Source: Apis mellifera
Taxonomy: Eukaryota > Arthropoda > Insecta > Hymenoptera > Apidae
Length of the DNA stretch: 64,000 nt
Assembly (NCBI RefSeq): GCF_003254395.2
Contig: NC_037638.1
Coordinates: forward strand, 13,909,086 to 13,973,085
Reading direction: 5' to 3'
In this document: positions 25,291 through 38,554 of the stretch, piece after piece
How positions within the stretch are numbered: position 1 is the stretch's first letter
Layout: every line of letters starts with the position of its first letter
The notes under the pieces: generated by a model
Seen by the model: the letters and a program-made list of their open reading frames with translations, nothing else
Database searches by the model: none
Told to the model about the DNA's origin: nothing
Program-made: the position numbers and the translations under genes

Positions 25291-26924
25291 TAAGTATTTC
25301 ATAATATTCAAAATATGAAAATGATAAGGATTTTCATAATGATAAGAATTTAGATGATTATACAATCGTAAAATTAGTTTTTTTAACGGAATAATTATTT
25401 AAATATTTTATAGTCTCTTTTTTTACAATTTTTCTCTGATTAATTATATCTTCAATATAATCAATAAAAAAGTATTGATATGTTCGAAAAAAGTACTTTC
25501 TTTTTTCTAAAACATTACATTATATAAGTCATAACAAACATATTTCTGATATTCTAATGATAATATTTGGCACTTTTATAAATCATGTTATTATGAATAT
25601 ATAGTAAATAATTGAATAGATTGTAATAATGTCTCTCTTGAAAAATAATAACAAGATAAAATAATACCATAATATTAAAATTTTTAATATATGATAATGA
25701 AAAACATTCTCTATATATAAATGATGACAAAACTACAAAAAAATTCTAGTTTTTCGTGATAATTTATCTTGCAAATTTCACAAAACGAATGAAATCAAAT
25801 ACCGGTTAATATTCATATAGAAATTGCAATTACAAGTTACAATTCTTTTTTAAAATCTATATATATGTATACTGGATAACATTTAGCGAATGCAAAATAT
25901 TTATAAATTATTGAATATATAAAAAATATTATATACAAAAATTTCATAGTTTTTTATTTTTATGCTTCGTAAAATGAGTTTTATAAAATTCAATATTGTC
26001 ATTGAAATATTGTAATATTGTCTATAATATTGATAATTTATTCATAGAGAATAACAAATTGTATCATAACTATGAAATTTATAAAAAACATTATATTCTT
26101 TACATTTCCATCTGCAAAGAATTTTCATATTTAATTTTTTATCAAATATTCATTAAAATGTAAATATTAAATTATAAATAATAATAAATGTTGTAATTAC
26201 AATAAAATATATAATATTTTATTGTATACATATTTTGTTGTATAATAAATATAAAATATATAATATTGTAATAAATTATGCAATAATAATATAATATATT
26301 ATTTTTCATTAATTTTTGATATAAGAATTTAATATTGTATTGAATCTATATAAAGATCAACGACAAAAATAAGCAAAAAATTAAATTGAAGATATAATTA
26401 AAATAATTAAATTAAAGATTAGAAAGCTAAAAATGAGAAAAAAAATATTAAAAAAAATTAAAAAACTGCAAATGAAAATAAATCATAGATATATAATTTC
26501 CAAAAATATTCGGAGGTTAACGATTAATCTATCTTATCTTTATTAATTATGCAAAGATGAATTGAAAATTTTTATATTATTTCTTTTTGTATAAATATAT
26601 ATAGGATATACATGTAGGATATACATTATATATTATAGGATATACATGTTTCAAAAATATAAATCCATTAAATTTCTAAGATAATTTCAAACAATATTTT
26701 TATAAAAGACTTTCGTTAACGAATTATTAGAAAAAACGAATTAAGAAAACACATTAGTTAATCATAGAGTGTGTAGTCTATAGTAATGGACCGTAGATAC
26801 CGTTGTTTACGAACAAAATATGTCGAAAAAAGAATATTAAATATTATAGTTCATTCGTAATATAATTTTTATCGATAAAAAGATATTAGTTATATTCAAC
26901 ATGTTAAGACATTGAATAAATAGT
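25291..26924. other. AT-rich stretch without recognisable gene
   Basis: AT-rich, with a short direct repeat of GATATACATG/TATAGGATATACAT units at about 26600-26650. No genes or transposons recognised. Confidence 0.6.
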
Positions 26925-27660
26925 ATAAATAGTATAGGATGAGAAATGCCATTTTTGAGAAAAAAATTTAGCAGATTTTTAGAATTGTATATTTTTTAGA
27001 AACACTTCTGCCTGATTCTGAACATTTTGAATCTTGGAATTTGAGATAATATTTTCCAGCACTATCCTATTTTAAAAACAATTAGTAATATCTTACTTGA
27101 GAAAAATTATTACAACTCATAGATGAGATTTCTAGGAACAGAGGGCTCTGAAGGTAATATAGTTTTTGAGCATAATTCTAAGAATTTTGTTTAAATTGAG
27201 GATCGTTCAATCAGAAGATTGATTCATGGTATCATTATATGTCTTATTAAAGACGATTTCGTGTGGTTTTAAAGGACATGAGTATTAGGTAAATTTTTAA
27301 ATTTTTCAAGAGAAAATCAAAATCTTCTAAATCTTTAAACTAGTTCAGATTAAAAGAATGTTTTCATCTGTTAATTAAATCATTAGAACAATTCGAACTA
27401 TTAGAACATATTTGAATTTTGTAATTTCGATCTAACAGAACTTTTAGAATCGTAAATTTAATGATAAATGTAAACTTTCATTTTATGTTTAGTATATGAA
27501 CTTTACTTTTAATCATTTAAAATAGAACTTTAATAATAGCGAACTTTATAATATCAATTTTATTATTAATATACTGTTATAATACCATATTATTATACTA
27601 TAGCTCCATGAACGAGTTAAAGTTAATACAATTCGATTGCGCTGCTCGATTAGGCTTCAT
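26925..27660 (+). repeat. Rep-C copy 2 (longest)
   Basis: Shares with the 57.25 kb copy and the reversed 58.58-59.23 kb copy a 5' block ATGCCATTTTTGAGAAAAAA, TTTAG.AGA, TTGTATATT..TTAGAAACA, a TTGAGATAATATTTTCCAG block, a middle TCTAAGAATTTTGTTTAAATTGAGGATC-type block, and 3' GAACTTT repeats ending in ATAGCTCCATGAACGAGTTA. No coding capacity or terminal inverted repeats seen. Confidence 0.65.
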
Positions 27661-27680
27661 GATTGGTTAGCATTTGGATT

Positions 27681-27842
27681 AATAACTCATTAACAAAAAT
27701 TCATAACAAAAATTTTTGCAAAAAAAAATGTTTGAAATTATTTCAGAAATCATTTTGTGTTAATAATTCATTAATAAAAATTTATAACAAAAATTTTTGC
27801 AAAGAAAATTATTTGAAATTATTTAAAAAATCTTCAATTTCT
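27681..27842 (+). repeat. 81-bp tandem duplication
   Basis: Two head-to-tail copies offset by exactly 81 bases (27681 and 27762), each with AATAA.TCATTAA.AAAAATT, ATAACAAAAATTTTTGCAAA and TTTGAAATTATTT. Because 81 is a multiple of three, one 60-codon frame reads through both and shows a duplicated NNSL.KI.NKNFCK peptide. The duplicated peptide is a by-product, not evidence of a gene. Confidence 0.85.
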
Positions 27843-29469
27843 TAATTGGATGTGAAAATGATCTTATAGATGTTTTAAAATTTTTGGAACCTTGTGTATG
27901 TAAATATCTATTCTATAAATATATGCAAGTTATTTAACTAACTTGATATAATAAAATAATATTAAAAATTAAAAAAACAATTGTTTTTCATTTTACAAAA
28001 ACTCGGAAATTAAAAAATTTATAGTTAATAAAATAATTAATTATTAAAATATTATTAAAATATTATTAATTATAAAATATTATTAAAATAATTAATTATT
28101 ATAATTAATAAAATAACAATTTTTTATAGAAATTAAATATTGATTTTGATATCTTCTTAATTCTATTATAATCTAATTCTATATTATGTTTTAATATTAT
28201 TTTTAAATATTTTAAAATATCATTTTTTCTTTTAACTTTAACAATACTTTTAACTTTTATATATTTTTTATTTCAAATGAACTTTTTTTTAGTATATAAT
28301 ATTATTTTTTATCTATTTAATAATCCAATTTTTTATTATGTGAAAATATTCACACAATTGCCTAAGACTTCTTTATTATTTTGGTTTATTTTCTAATCTT
28401 AAATAATGAATTATCAAATTTTTCATTTTTAGTTCATAATAAATCAACAAATTCTTTTTTAATTATTTATATTTAATTTTATATGTTCTATTGTAAAATA
28501 AAATATACTCTTGTAATATTATATATATATATATATATAAAATGAAAAATCTACTAATTTATATTTATTATTATTTAAGCATTAGAGAATAAATCGAATT
28601 AAATTAAGTAATTAAAAATTCATTTTGTATTTGCAGGAATATTCAAACAATATACAATGCTTGAAGTAATGATTAATTGACGAACTTATTTGTTTAATAA
28701 TTTTATGTATATATATACGTTATTGAAAATATATCGTGATTTTTGCAATTATTTTCAATTTTTAATAAACGTATTTTAACTGTAATTATTGAATTTTGAT
28801 TATTAGTGTTCAATTAAAAAATTTATTCAAAATTCATATTGATAAAACGAAGTTTCTTAAATTCATAGAAGAAAATTCCTTGAAATGTTTAAAAATAATT
28901 TATATTTGTATATAATGTTTTAAAGTATAGGAAAATCATGGAAAATCAATAAATAATTACAAAAAAAGAGATTAATCATTAATCATTAGATTCTTAATTA
29001 ATTTAAATGTTAATTTTTTTATGATTATGCGATAAATATGCATCCAAAAAATTTATAGCTCATTAAAAAAAAATTAAATTAGAAGAATAAAGAAAAGATA
29101 AAATAAATTATTCAAATAAGGCAAACAAGGCAAAATTAGATTTGCTATATAACAAAAAAGATTTAATTTAGATGATCCAGATAATTTTCAATATTATTAG
29201 CATGATCTGCGTGATCAAAGAAAGATAAAAATTATGGAAAAGATGATGTAAGAAAGATATCATTTGCATTTGATTCTGATAAAATCAAGTGATTTCCGCG
29301 AATACAGTAAAATATAAAAAATTATTTGAAATGTATGTATGAATTAAATAAATATAGAGTCAGAATTAATGAAATAAATTTGATCTTTTGATAATATCCC
29401 AAAATATCGTGCAATTAAAATATAGTTTCAGATAGTAAATATTAAAGTTTTTCATAAAATTATTATTCA
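27843..29469. other. AT-rich stretch without recognisable gene
   Basis: Includes ATTATTAAAATA-type tandem units at about 28030-28110 and a short (TA)n near 28520. Nothing coding was recognised. Confidence 0.6.
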
Positions 29470-29700
29470 AGATATATTAGTCTCGGTAATTTCAAGCATC
29501 TGAATCAGATCACGCGGCGGAAAATTCGTCTTGCGACTGTCCGAGGACCAATCTTCTCTCTCAAGATATGTCGCACCTACAAGCGATATATCTAGTATGG
29601 ATGAGAATGACTTGGTTATCTTCCAATAAATCCAATTCCTCGGATCTTACTTCTAACTTTCTTGTTATCTTGAAAATTAGAAAGAAGATTCGAATTAATA
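29470..29700 (+). other. GC-richer island with a long open stretch
   Basis: A locally GC-rich patch (containing CACGCGGCGG) holds a plus-strand open run of about 70 codons between in-frame stops, from about 29492 to 29711. The protein-like part runs from FQASESDHAAENSSCDC to MTWLSSNKSNSSDL. The first ATG comes about 27 codons in, so it would have to be an internal or terminal exon. No family recognised. It is not an obvious copy of Rep-A to Rep-F. Confidence 0.3.
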
Positions 29701-30861
29701 ATATAGATTAAACATAATCGTGTTAAAAATCGATTCTCGTGCAAACATTTAGACTAAAACTTATTTTTATTATTTAGAACATTTCTAGATTTATAAAACA
29801 TTTTATAACATTTGCTCCGAATATTTTTAGATTCAAAAACTTGTAAAACTTTTCGGCATCATCTTAAAAACATTTAAAAATTAGAGATTTTAATCTTTAG
29901 ATTTAAAATACTTAGAACAGCTTCTATGTCATTTCATTTTGTATAACATTCGCATTATTAAAATATTTTATATAATAAATTATTAAATCTAATTCAGTAA
30001 AACTAAATTACTTTATTTCTCTAATGTGAAGTGATTCTTAGCGCTAAAAGAATCTTAGCCAATACTACATGTAATCAATTCTGAAAAATTCACAAGATCA
30101 AATACAAAGAGCCTACATAATATTAAGAAATAGAGAACAAAAGGAGTGTATTATTAACAAAAAATAATTTTTAACATTTTTTAGATCATTTAAAACATAT
30201 AGAACTAAAAAAATATCAAATTAATATTTTATTAATTAATATTTAAAAAATTGTTATTTTAATTAATTTTTATTTAAATAATATTTAAATAAAAATATTT
30301 AAATATATAATAGTATAGAAAAAAAATTGATTTTACTTAATTTTTATTTTATTATATTAAATTAATTAAACAATTTGTGCATATTCGAAAATATATATAA
30401 TAAATATTTTATTGAAAGAAACTAGATTTTATTTTTTTCCATAATTAATAAAATATAAATTGTTAAAGTTAAGTATACAAATATTTTTGAGAACCATTGT
30501 ATATCTCATGACATATTTTTTTATTTAAAATAGTTGCTTGAAAAAAACCTACTCTATATATAACTAATTTCTTAATTTTCAATAAATTCACTTTATTATT
30601 TGTATATTCTACATGCATTTACATAGCTTTAAATATTCATAAATTGATACCATTATTTGTCAAGCAAAATAACAAAAAATGCCTCATTAAAAATATTTAA
30701 CCGAGGTAAATTATTTTTCCAAAGAATTTAATATACAAAATGCGAGATTAGATCCAAAGAAATTAATAATTAAATAAAATTGGGATTCTAGAAACAATTG
30801 ATTTATATCAATTTGATTGGATTTTGAATTTAGGCTAATATCAATATTAGATTAACTAAAA
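29701..30861. other. AT-rich stretch without recognisable gene
   Basis: Contains AACATTT-type repeated words at 29760-29960 (TTAGAACATTTCTAG, AACATTTTATAACATTT) and AT-rich filler. No gene assigned. Confidence 0.55.
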
Positions 30862-31188
30862 TTACATAGTAAGAAGATTAAGCAGATTAGTAATGTTTGG
30901 ATTATTTTCACTTTTATTTTCATACCAGAAAATGAAAATTTCAGTAGAGCGATGTAATCTTATCATGGTACGTATCAAGCATCGAGTGGTAAAATATGGA
31001 ACATATTGTGTGTGAAAATATCGTGTATATGGTAGATAATCTAGAAATATGAACATTTTAATGTGAAACAAATATTCAATGAAAAAATCCAGATTTCTTG
31101 GTTGCAGTTCAAGTTTGATTAGAAACAATTCCAAGTTATATATTATTAAAAATATATGAACTATTATGCCGTAAGGCTTGTATTTCAT
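30862..31188 (-). CDS. Unidentified 108-codon open frame
   Basis: The longest ATG-started frame in the window apart from the mariner and the AT-satellite artefacts. Residues 1-60 are hydrophobic and aromatic (Ile, Leu, Phe, Tyr), with a likely membrane segment at about 8-25 and another at about 43-55. Residues 60-95 are more polar and basic (TRCLIRTMIRLHRSTEIF), and the last 15 are Asn/Leu-rich. No family signature was recognised. With about 128 kb of AT-rich reading strand, one frame of this length can arise by chance, so it may not be a gene. A decayed exon of a membrane protein is an alternative. Confidence 0.2.
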   Translation of the reverse strand: MKYKPYGIIVHIFLIIYNLELFLIKLELQPRNLDFFIEYLFHIKMFIFLDYLPYTRYFHTQYVPYFTTRCLIRTMIRLHRSTEIFIFWYENKSENNPNITNLLNLLTM

Positions 31189-31783
31189 TTTATATATATA
31201 TCAATATTAAAATAATTGTTACTTCTTTCGTAGAAATGCAATGCATTTTTTTCATGATATAACCAAAGGATTCTTAAACAATTAATTTATTATTTTTTTA
31301 TTAACTTTTATTTATTAACTTTTTTTTCGTCGTTTTTTCTTCTATCTTTATTTAAAGCGAGAAAAATGTAAAGTAGGAATTGTGATTGGAATTCATAAAT
31401 CTGAACCACAAATACTGTTTCGGAAACAATTCACGAATAGCGTGAAAAAGAAAAAAAAAGAGGTTAGAACTATTATAGCAATTATTATAATTAATTAGTT
31501 ATCATTAAAATTAGCGACAATAATTTAAAAAAGTTATGCATATATATGTAAAAAAATTTTATTTTTATATTAAGGCTGATTAGTACATGTAGTAATCTTA
31601 TTATCGCGATCTGATCATCGCAAAAAAAATTATTTTTTGGTGAATATTATTTTTATTAACAGAATTAATATTGGTATCCGATAATTCATGATTCTTAAAA
31701 TATTGACAATATTTTCAATGAAAAATGCATTGATCATAATTGACAATGATATATTGAACGAGAATGTTTTTAATATAATATAC

Positions 31784-31795
31784 TATATATATATA

Positions 31796-31846
<51 letters not shown>

Positions 31847-31870
31847 ATTAGTATATTAGTATATTATATT
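31784..31870. repeat. Interrupted (TA)n microsatellite
   Basis: TA runs with occasional TTA interruptions. They create a spurious Tyr/Ile frame. Confidence 0.92.
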
Positions 31871-33821
31871 ATAGGTATAACTCAATTATCATAATGAGAG
31901 AAATAGGGAGAAAAAAGAAACATAAAATTTGAATTTCGAGTATTTATTAATTTCTGAGATATTGATAAAAATTTTTTGCAATAATATATTGAAATATATT
32001 ATATTGAATATATTATATCAAATAATATATTGAATTATATATTATGTCTATACGGATATGTTAAACTATCTTTGCTATTAGCGTCATACAATTATCGATA
32101 CAGTTACTTATTGATAATATAATAGTGATATTCGTTTCAATATATCCTATTTACAATTCAATTGTTTATAAACACATTATTGTTTATGAGCTGCATTCTA
32201 TATATACCACACTTAATATCTAACGATCTAATATCTAACCACGAATTTGGATTCAAATAGATAAAATATAAAAATAAAATATAAAACAAAAATTAATTGT
32301 AAAATTAAAATTACAAAGATTGGAGGTCAATTTTACAATGATAATAATATCAGTATCATATTTAATATTTATCGCGTAAGTTTATTCGGTTTATATTTCA
32401 TTTTTGCATTTTGTGAATCTAAAAGATTTTTGTATCGGGCAATACAATTTTGTTAATATTTCGGAAACTAATAAATATTTGAAGCTAAAATTATTTTTCA
32501 AAATTTCATTTCATTATTAATGTTGCATCATAATATTGCAATTAATGTTGCATACTAGTTATTTTTTATTTTTTCATATTTTCGAGACACATTAATTTCT
32601 AAGAAAAATCATCAAGAAGTATGATAAAAAGAAAAGAAAATAAGTTTTTTCCATTATGATCATCGCAAAATATAATCTATTGAGAATCTATACATATAAT
32701 ATCATAATTTTATTAAATAGATACTTTCAACAATAACAAAATTTCCTTGCATATGCAAGTTTAAGCGTTCAATTTACCTCAATGCAATATATAAAAAATT
32801 GATAAATAAAATATTTAAATTGAAAAAAATATTAATATTTAGATTTACAGTATTAATATATCTTTACCATTTGATTCTGAATGCTAATATAAATTTTTTT
32901 TAACGTTATTAATATAATTAAGGTAAATATATAGAAAGAATATCATTGATGATTTATGAATATATATGTTGTAAAAATAATTTTTTTTTACATATTTAAT
33001 TTTTTTTTGAGATATTTGAAAAAAAGAAATTACTTGTACTTCATAGAATTTCACTTATATATTTGTGGCAGTGTATGATCATATAACTATATGGTCATCG
33101 TATTTTTTTATATAAATACTACATTATTATAGGCGACTAATACATAAATGAATTGATCAAAAAACTTCACTTGAAGGCTTGAAATATCTCAACTCATATA
33201 AACTTTGAGCATTTCGTTGAAAACATCATTATTTGTATTTATAAATTTATTATTTATTATTTATTTATTATTTATAAATAACTCGAGCCATGAATTCTTT
33301 GGATCTGCAGAATACGAAAATAAAAAATAAAATAATTTTTGACGATTGGCATATTTTTTAAAACTAACCTAATTAAAATTAAAAAAAAAATTTTTAATAT
33401 TAAATTGCATTTCTTTCTTTATGAAAATGAAATATATAATCAATTATAATTTTTAGTATAAATTAAATAAGAAATGAAAAAGAGATAGCAATTATTACAA
33501 TTTTATAACGAATTATTATTTATAATATAATAATGGAAAGATTTCGACCATAATATCATACAAATGATAATCATAACTATCATAAAGTAAAAATTTCGCA
33601 ATGGTATCCGGTATAAAGTTTTTTTGTATTTCAAAATATCAGCCAAATAATTTTATATTTGTTTGTATATTATAATGTTTATTTCATTGTGAAACTTTAA
33701 TGAAATTTATTTTATAATTTACGCTTAAATGTCTACAGTTCATAGCAAAAATTCGCTCAATTGTATTTGCACTAATATTCGGTTCATTTTATACGTAAAA
33801 TTTTATTGACGAAATATTTTA

Positions 33822-33841
33822 TAATATGATATGATATGATA

Positions 33842-33911
<70 letters not shown>
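33822..33911. repeat. (ATATG)n followed by long (TA)n
   Basis: About four ATATG units lead directly into roughly 33 TA units, the longest TA run in the window. The pentamer-to-dinucleotide transition looks like slippage growth from a degenerate edge. Confidence 0.95.
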
Positions 33912-33913
<2 letters not shown>

Positions 33914-34521
33914 CGATAAATTTAGAGAAAATAATGAATATATTATGATATTTAAATCAAATATTAATTAAATATGTTATTATTTATTATTATTAAATAT
34001 TATATCTATTAATTTTTAAATTACAATCTTTTTTAATATGTTTTTTGTTTCTGTTTATTATATAAAATATTCATTTCAATTTGAATGAATCATAATTTCA
34101 ATGATCAATTCTTTTTTTATCTTATTTATTTCTATATTTCGGATAATTCATTATATAATATGAATTATTTTGCGATCAATTTAAAAAGAATCTATATAAT
34201 TTCATTTCATAATATTAAATCTACTTTTATTTTTTACAATGTGATATGAACGAAAGTTTATCATTTATTAAACGTATTTATGAATAAAATATACGAGGTT
34301 TAAAATATATATAATTTAAAAATATAAACAGTTGATAAAAGACAATCGTACGTTAACACACACATATTGTCATACAATAATATAAACAAAATTTTATGTA
34401 GCAATCTTTTTCTTTTACAAATATATCGAAATTAAGACTGGGTAGCGATTAAATATATAAAAAATTGTTCAAAATATTAAGTTCTATAACAAAATTATAA
34501 CGAAATCGGTAGATAGTATTA

Positions 34522-35776
34522 GGATGTCCTATAAGTTTCTTACTTTTCTTTGATACGAAATGAATACATAATATTTGTTATTTAAGATTGATTTATTGCA
34601 TTATATATAAACTATTCTGCTCTATCATTCATCCTTTTCCATCTCTCATTATTCTCTTTTTTCAAAATTGTTGGATTTCAATTTATTTGCAAAATATTTC
34701 TCGAGATGCATTTTTATCTCGCTAACGGAACCATTTATCATGAAGAGAATTTTTTAATAAAGGAAAAAGTAACAATCGAATAGAACAAAATCTAGTATAT
34801 AGAAGATGCGATAGAATGTCCCAATCAAACTGTAACAGCTTTTCTCTTATAAACAATGCAACATGCGGTTTTGCATTGTCGTGATGCCGCTTCGTCGGTT
34901 CGCCATTTTTGGCCGTTTTTCTGCTATGATGTTTTTCAATTTATCAAACTGCAATGTTTTGCAATATTTTGTAAAACTGCAGGTTTCACCTTGAGAAAAG
35001 AACTCATAGTAAACTATATTTTTCCAATCCCACCAAATGAACAAAAAAACTCTTTCCGGGTGAAGTCTAGGCTTCGCGACAGTTGAAGGTCTATCATCCT
35101 ATTATTAAATCAAGTGCGTTTTTGATGCATATTTTGATACAAAATTCAAGTTTCCAATGACAAACCTCTTTAAAAAAGGATTTCTTTCATATCGTTGAAG
35201 AAGAAAATCGCACGTAGAGACGCGATTCATAAGACCGGTCTCCGTCAGTAGTTTTATAACTCAAACTTTATATCGATTGACATATCCTATCCTGATTAAG
35301 TGATTATGTATTATGTTGCTTGGGAATATTAGTGGTACTCACTATCTCGCATACATTATATGTGAATTTTCAGCAAGTATAGCCTTCATAAGATCCGTAT
35401 CCGTCGTTGCTCGGCGACCGTTGCAACCTTCACCTTTTAAGTCAAAATTGCCAGCTCTAAATCTTTTAAACCAATTGCGAATAGTCGTAATAGTTGTAGT
35501 ACCATTCGCGAAAACAGAACAAATCTCTATCTGTAATATCATTTGCACTACCATTTTCTTTACAGTAATAACATGCTGCAAATGTATCCTTTGATTATCC
35601 ATTGAATGATGTAGAAAAAAGTTTTAAAAAAGACGAAATATGTGTCAATGAAACATATTTTAAAAGAACTTTGGAACGACTGAAACCGATGCTCATAAAT
35701 AAGCCTGTATGTTCATATAAAAATAACTAGTTAAAGTCATTCCTAGCATAGTACGAAAGAAACTTATGGAATACCG
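34522..35776 (-). mobile_element. Old, degenerate mariner element
   Basis: About 1255 bp bounded by imperfect inverted repeats. The left end begins GGATGTCCTATAAGTTTCTT after a TA. The right end read in reverse is CGGTATTCCATAAGTTTCTT, with CATAAGTTTCTT well conserved, and is flanked by TG (a decayed TA). Length and TA target fit Tc1/mariner. The minus strand carries a decayed transposase. A fragment of the same lineage lies at 9943-10203. It clearly differs from the younger mariner at 53782: other terminal repeats, other protein. Confidence 0.85.
34640..35602 (-). pseudogene. Decayed mariner transposase
   Basis: Read on the minus strand from ATG 35600-35602. The first 86 codons (to 35342) start MDNQRIHLQHV and include NWFKRFRAGNFDLK and TTDTDLMKAILAENS, the first helix-turn-helix and linker typical of mariner transposases; codons ~13-33 look scrambled by indels. 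After frameshifts, a second helix-turn-helix remnant (CEIVSTTNIP) lies near 35300. The catalytic region resumes at 35044-34847 with IWWDWKNIVYYEFF. The second catalytic Asp motif (HHDNAKPH) survives in a shifted frame near 34860-34885, and a degraded third Asp motif (LFDCYFF) lies near 34760. Many stops and frameshifts: non-functional and old. Confidence 0.85.
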
Positions 35777-37479
35777 TGATATTTTTTCTATATAATTATC
35801 GAAGAAGGAAATTAAATAAAAATTTAATAGAAATTAAATAACAAATTTCTAAATTAATTACTCTTTTATTGATTTCAATAATTTTTAAAAAATTTTAAAA
35901 AAGTTATAAAAATTAATATTTTGAACGATTTTTTTTTCTCATGAAAATGTGAGATTTTTTTAATTTTCAAGATATTCACAAAGCATTATGGTTGTAATTA
36001 ATTTCATTTATGTGCGTTCACTGTCCTACATTGCACATTTGTAATTGCTATTTATCAATTGTTTGTATAAATATATAATAACCGATATTGAAAATGTATA
36101 ATAGAGTTAATATCATCACATATACATTAATATCTATCCATAGAATTGGAAATGGAATTGAGATATTTTAAATCTAAAATTTAATTTAATTAGTTAGAAA
36201 AAACTTGGTCATCCTTTACATATTTTGAATGGCTGATGAGATATGTTTACATATCATTATAGATAAATATCGTTATATCTTAATTGCATTTTTTTTTATA
36301 AATTAAAATTAAAAAAAGTCAGCATTTTCGAGAGAGAAAAAACTGTTTAAAATTTTAATTTCTACGTATATTTAAAAATCTTTGAAAATCATTAAAAATC
36401 AAAACAATAAAAAAATAGTTTCTCTAAGTAGATTTATCTAAGTAGATTTAAGTTTACGCAAATTTCTTTCATTTTTAATAATTATTAAAATAGATCATTC
36501 CATTACTATAATTTTACGTATTCTTAATTAATTTTATTTATAAAATGTATTTTTATATTTATAAAATTTATAGAATTTATAGAAAAATTATAGAATTTTA
36601 TATACTTTTATATTTTTAAATTTTTATATTTTTCATAAATATACGAAAATTCATATTTTAATACTTCAATTTCAATGATAATTTAATTCTAATGTGTACA
36701 AAAAGAAACTAATATATATTATGTTATTTAAAATGTTGATTTCTTAACAACCATATCAAAAAATCATCGAAATTAAAGATTTCTTATTCTGAATATTTAA
36801 TCAGAAATATAGAAATATAGCATTATGTACTTTTAAATTAATACAATTCAATAAAAGTAATTTTTAATTTTATAAAACAATTTGATAAATATAATTATTT
36901 ATAATATTATCGAAATTTATTATCTTTGTAATATCTTCTTTGTAATATGCTTTTTTTTATAAATATTAATAATTAATCGTTGGTTGATTTGATATTATTA
37001 AATTCGTATAGTAATTAATTGATATTGTAATGAATAATCCAAATAAGTATATATTATGTGATAAACAAAATCCAAAGTTAATATATATATATTGAATTTA
37101 TGTACTAAATATATAAAAAGTATATACATATATCTTTCTTTATGAATAGATATATATATTTATTAATCTATTTTCAAATTATAACTTTATTATAAATCAT
37201 TAAAACGATAATAAATTTTTTTAAAATTTCAATAAATTTCCAAATTATTTTTTTTTTAATTGTCATTTTAAACATATAGACGCGATTATTTCTATAAATA
37301 TTAGAAATATGAAAAAATCTTTCTTTTAAAATCCAATAAAATATAAATTTAAATTGTACAAAAAACAGAGGTGTTTCAATTGAATATAATCGTTCAAAGG
37401 ATCACTTATAGTTATATAATTGTACAATTATTTTATGAGATTTGAATGAGTTTAAATAATTAACTTTAATTATTTTTGT
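35777..37479. other. AT-rich stretch without recognisable gene
   Basis: Nothing recognised beyond short repeated words such as TTTATAGAATTTATAG at about 36566 and an AAGTAGATTTA direct repeat at about 36427. Confidence 0.6.
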
Positions 37480-38290
37480 AACTGATTAAATTTTAGTTTC
37501 TAACTATAATGATTGATTTCTGATTTTTGATTTCTATAATGAATAATTACTATTAATCACAATAATTACTAGTTTCTATAGTTTTTAATTGCGATTTGAA
37601 TTGAATTTTTTTTTCTTGAATAGTTTTTAATATCTGACTTTTTTGAAATTGATTTGAATTATATGTAATTAACTTCTGGAATTTCTAATCAAACTTTTAT
37701 TTTTTAAAAAAGCAAACTTTGATTTTTTTCTTCAATAATTTTTTTCGGTAAAAATATAACTAAGAAAAGTTGAAAAAAAAAAACAATATTGAAGGGCGAT
37801 TTCCAAGAAAAGATTTTCACCGAATCATATCATCAGTGCATCAGAATTCTTCTGATTATTTCTTTGGTGATCAATTTAAGACATTTATGCGCAAATATGA
37901 CTTATGAAATGCCATTGTTATTGTGTCTTAGTTTTTCGAATAACTGTTATTGAGAATTTAGGATGACATAAAGAATAGAATTATACTTGCTCATAAATTA
38001 TTGCTAAAAATCTATACTGTTAGAAACTATTGAGAATATTGAAAAATGAAATTTAAATTAACTTGATTGTTTAATAAGTTAATCATGGTTTTTATTCTTG
38101 AAAGTTTCAGACAAAAATTATATGATATCAAAAAATATATTATGATAATAAATGAGATAATCTTGAATTGTTTTTGAAATCATATTTAAATTTTTAAATG
38201 AAACGTTTTCAAAGCATCTATTTATGCATATATTTTTCTTAAGCCTATTGTTAAGTTATAATTACTAAAAATTATAAACTGCATACCGCG
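37480..38290 (+). repeat. Rep-A copy 2
   Basis: Aligns in order with 14040-14500 and 42340-43110: a TTTAATTGCGATTTGAATTG block, GGCGATTTCCAAG, GCATCAGAATTCTTCTGATT, TTGGTGATCAATTT, ACTTATGAAATGCCATTGTT (42.66 kb: ACTTATGAAATGGCTGTTG), CTCATAAATTATTGCTA, an ACTATTGAGAATATTGAAAA block, and a downstream TTTTCAAAGCAT block (about 38208). Strongly diverged; class unknown. Confidence 0.6.
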
Positions 38291-38525
38291 GTTTTGTTTG
38301 AATTGGATATGTCAAATTTATCGTCATCAATATATGTTTTCCGATATAAATTTTTTGATTCAATATTTATAACTTTTATCAAACATTTTTAACATATTTT
38401 TTTTACATTTACAAAAATAATTGCATGTATATATATTTAAAACGAACATGCGTACAATTAAGAGATTTTAATTTAAACTTGTTAAAAGGTTAAAAAATTA
38501 TTAAAAAAAAGAGGTCACACAAAAT

Positions 38526-38554
38526 TTTTTGGATGAAATTGTTTCATCCAAAAA
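38526..38554. repeat. 13-bp perfect hairpin with 3-base loop
   Basis: TTTTTGGATGAAA (38526-38538) is followed after TTG by its exact reverse complement TTTCATCCAAAAA (38542-38554). The tight loop and GGATG stem make it a plausible hairpin in RNA or DNA. The trailing A-run on the plus strand is not T-rich, so it is not an obvious terminator. Confidence 0.95.

Larger units (their letters stand above)
31189..34519. other. AT-rich stretch with two large (TA)n tracts
   Basis: No gene recognised. (TA)n-rich tracts lie at 31784-31870 and 33822-33911, plus a TTATTTATTATTTATTTATT run at about 33245-33280. Confidence 0.6.

Noticed and set aside
27663..27845. 60-codon frame with an internally repeated peptide
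   Set aside because: The repeat is an 81-bp DNA duplication in a decayed Rep-C region. The first codon is not ATG and the composition is AT-driven.
34856..35086. 76-codon plus-strand frame and a 93-codon one at 35313-35594
   Set aside because: Both are antisense shadows of the old mariner transposase.
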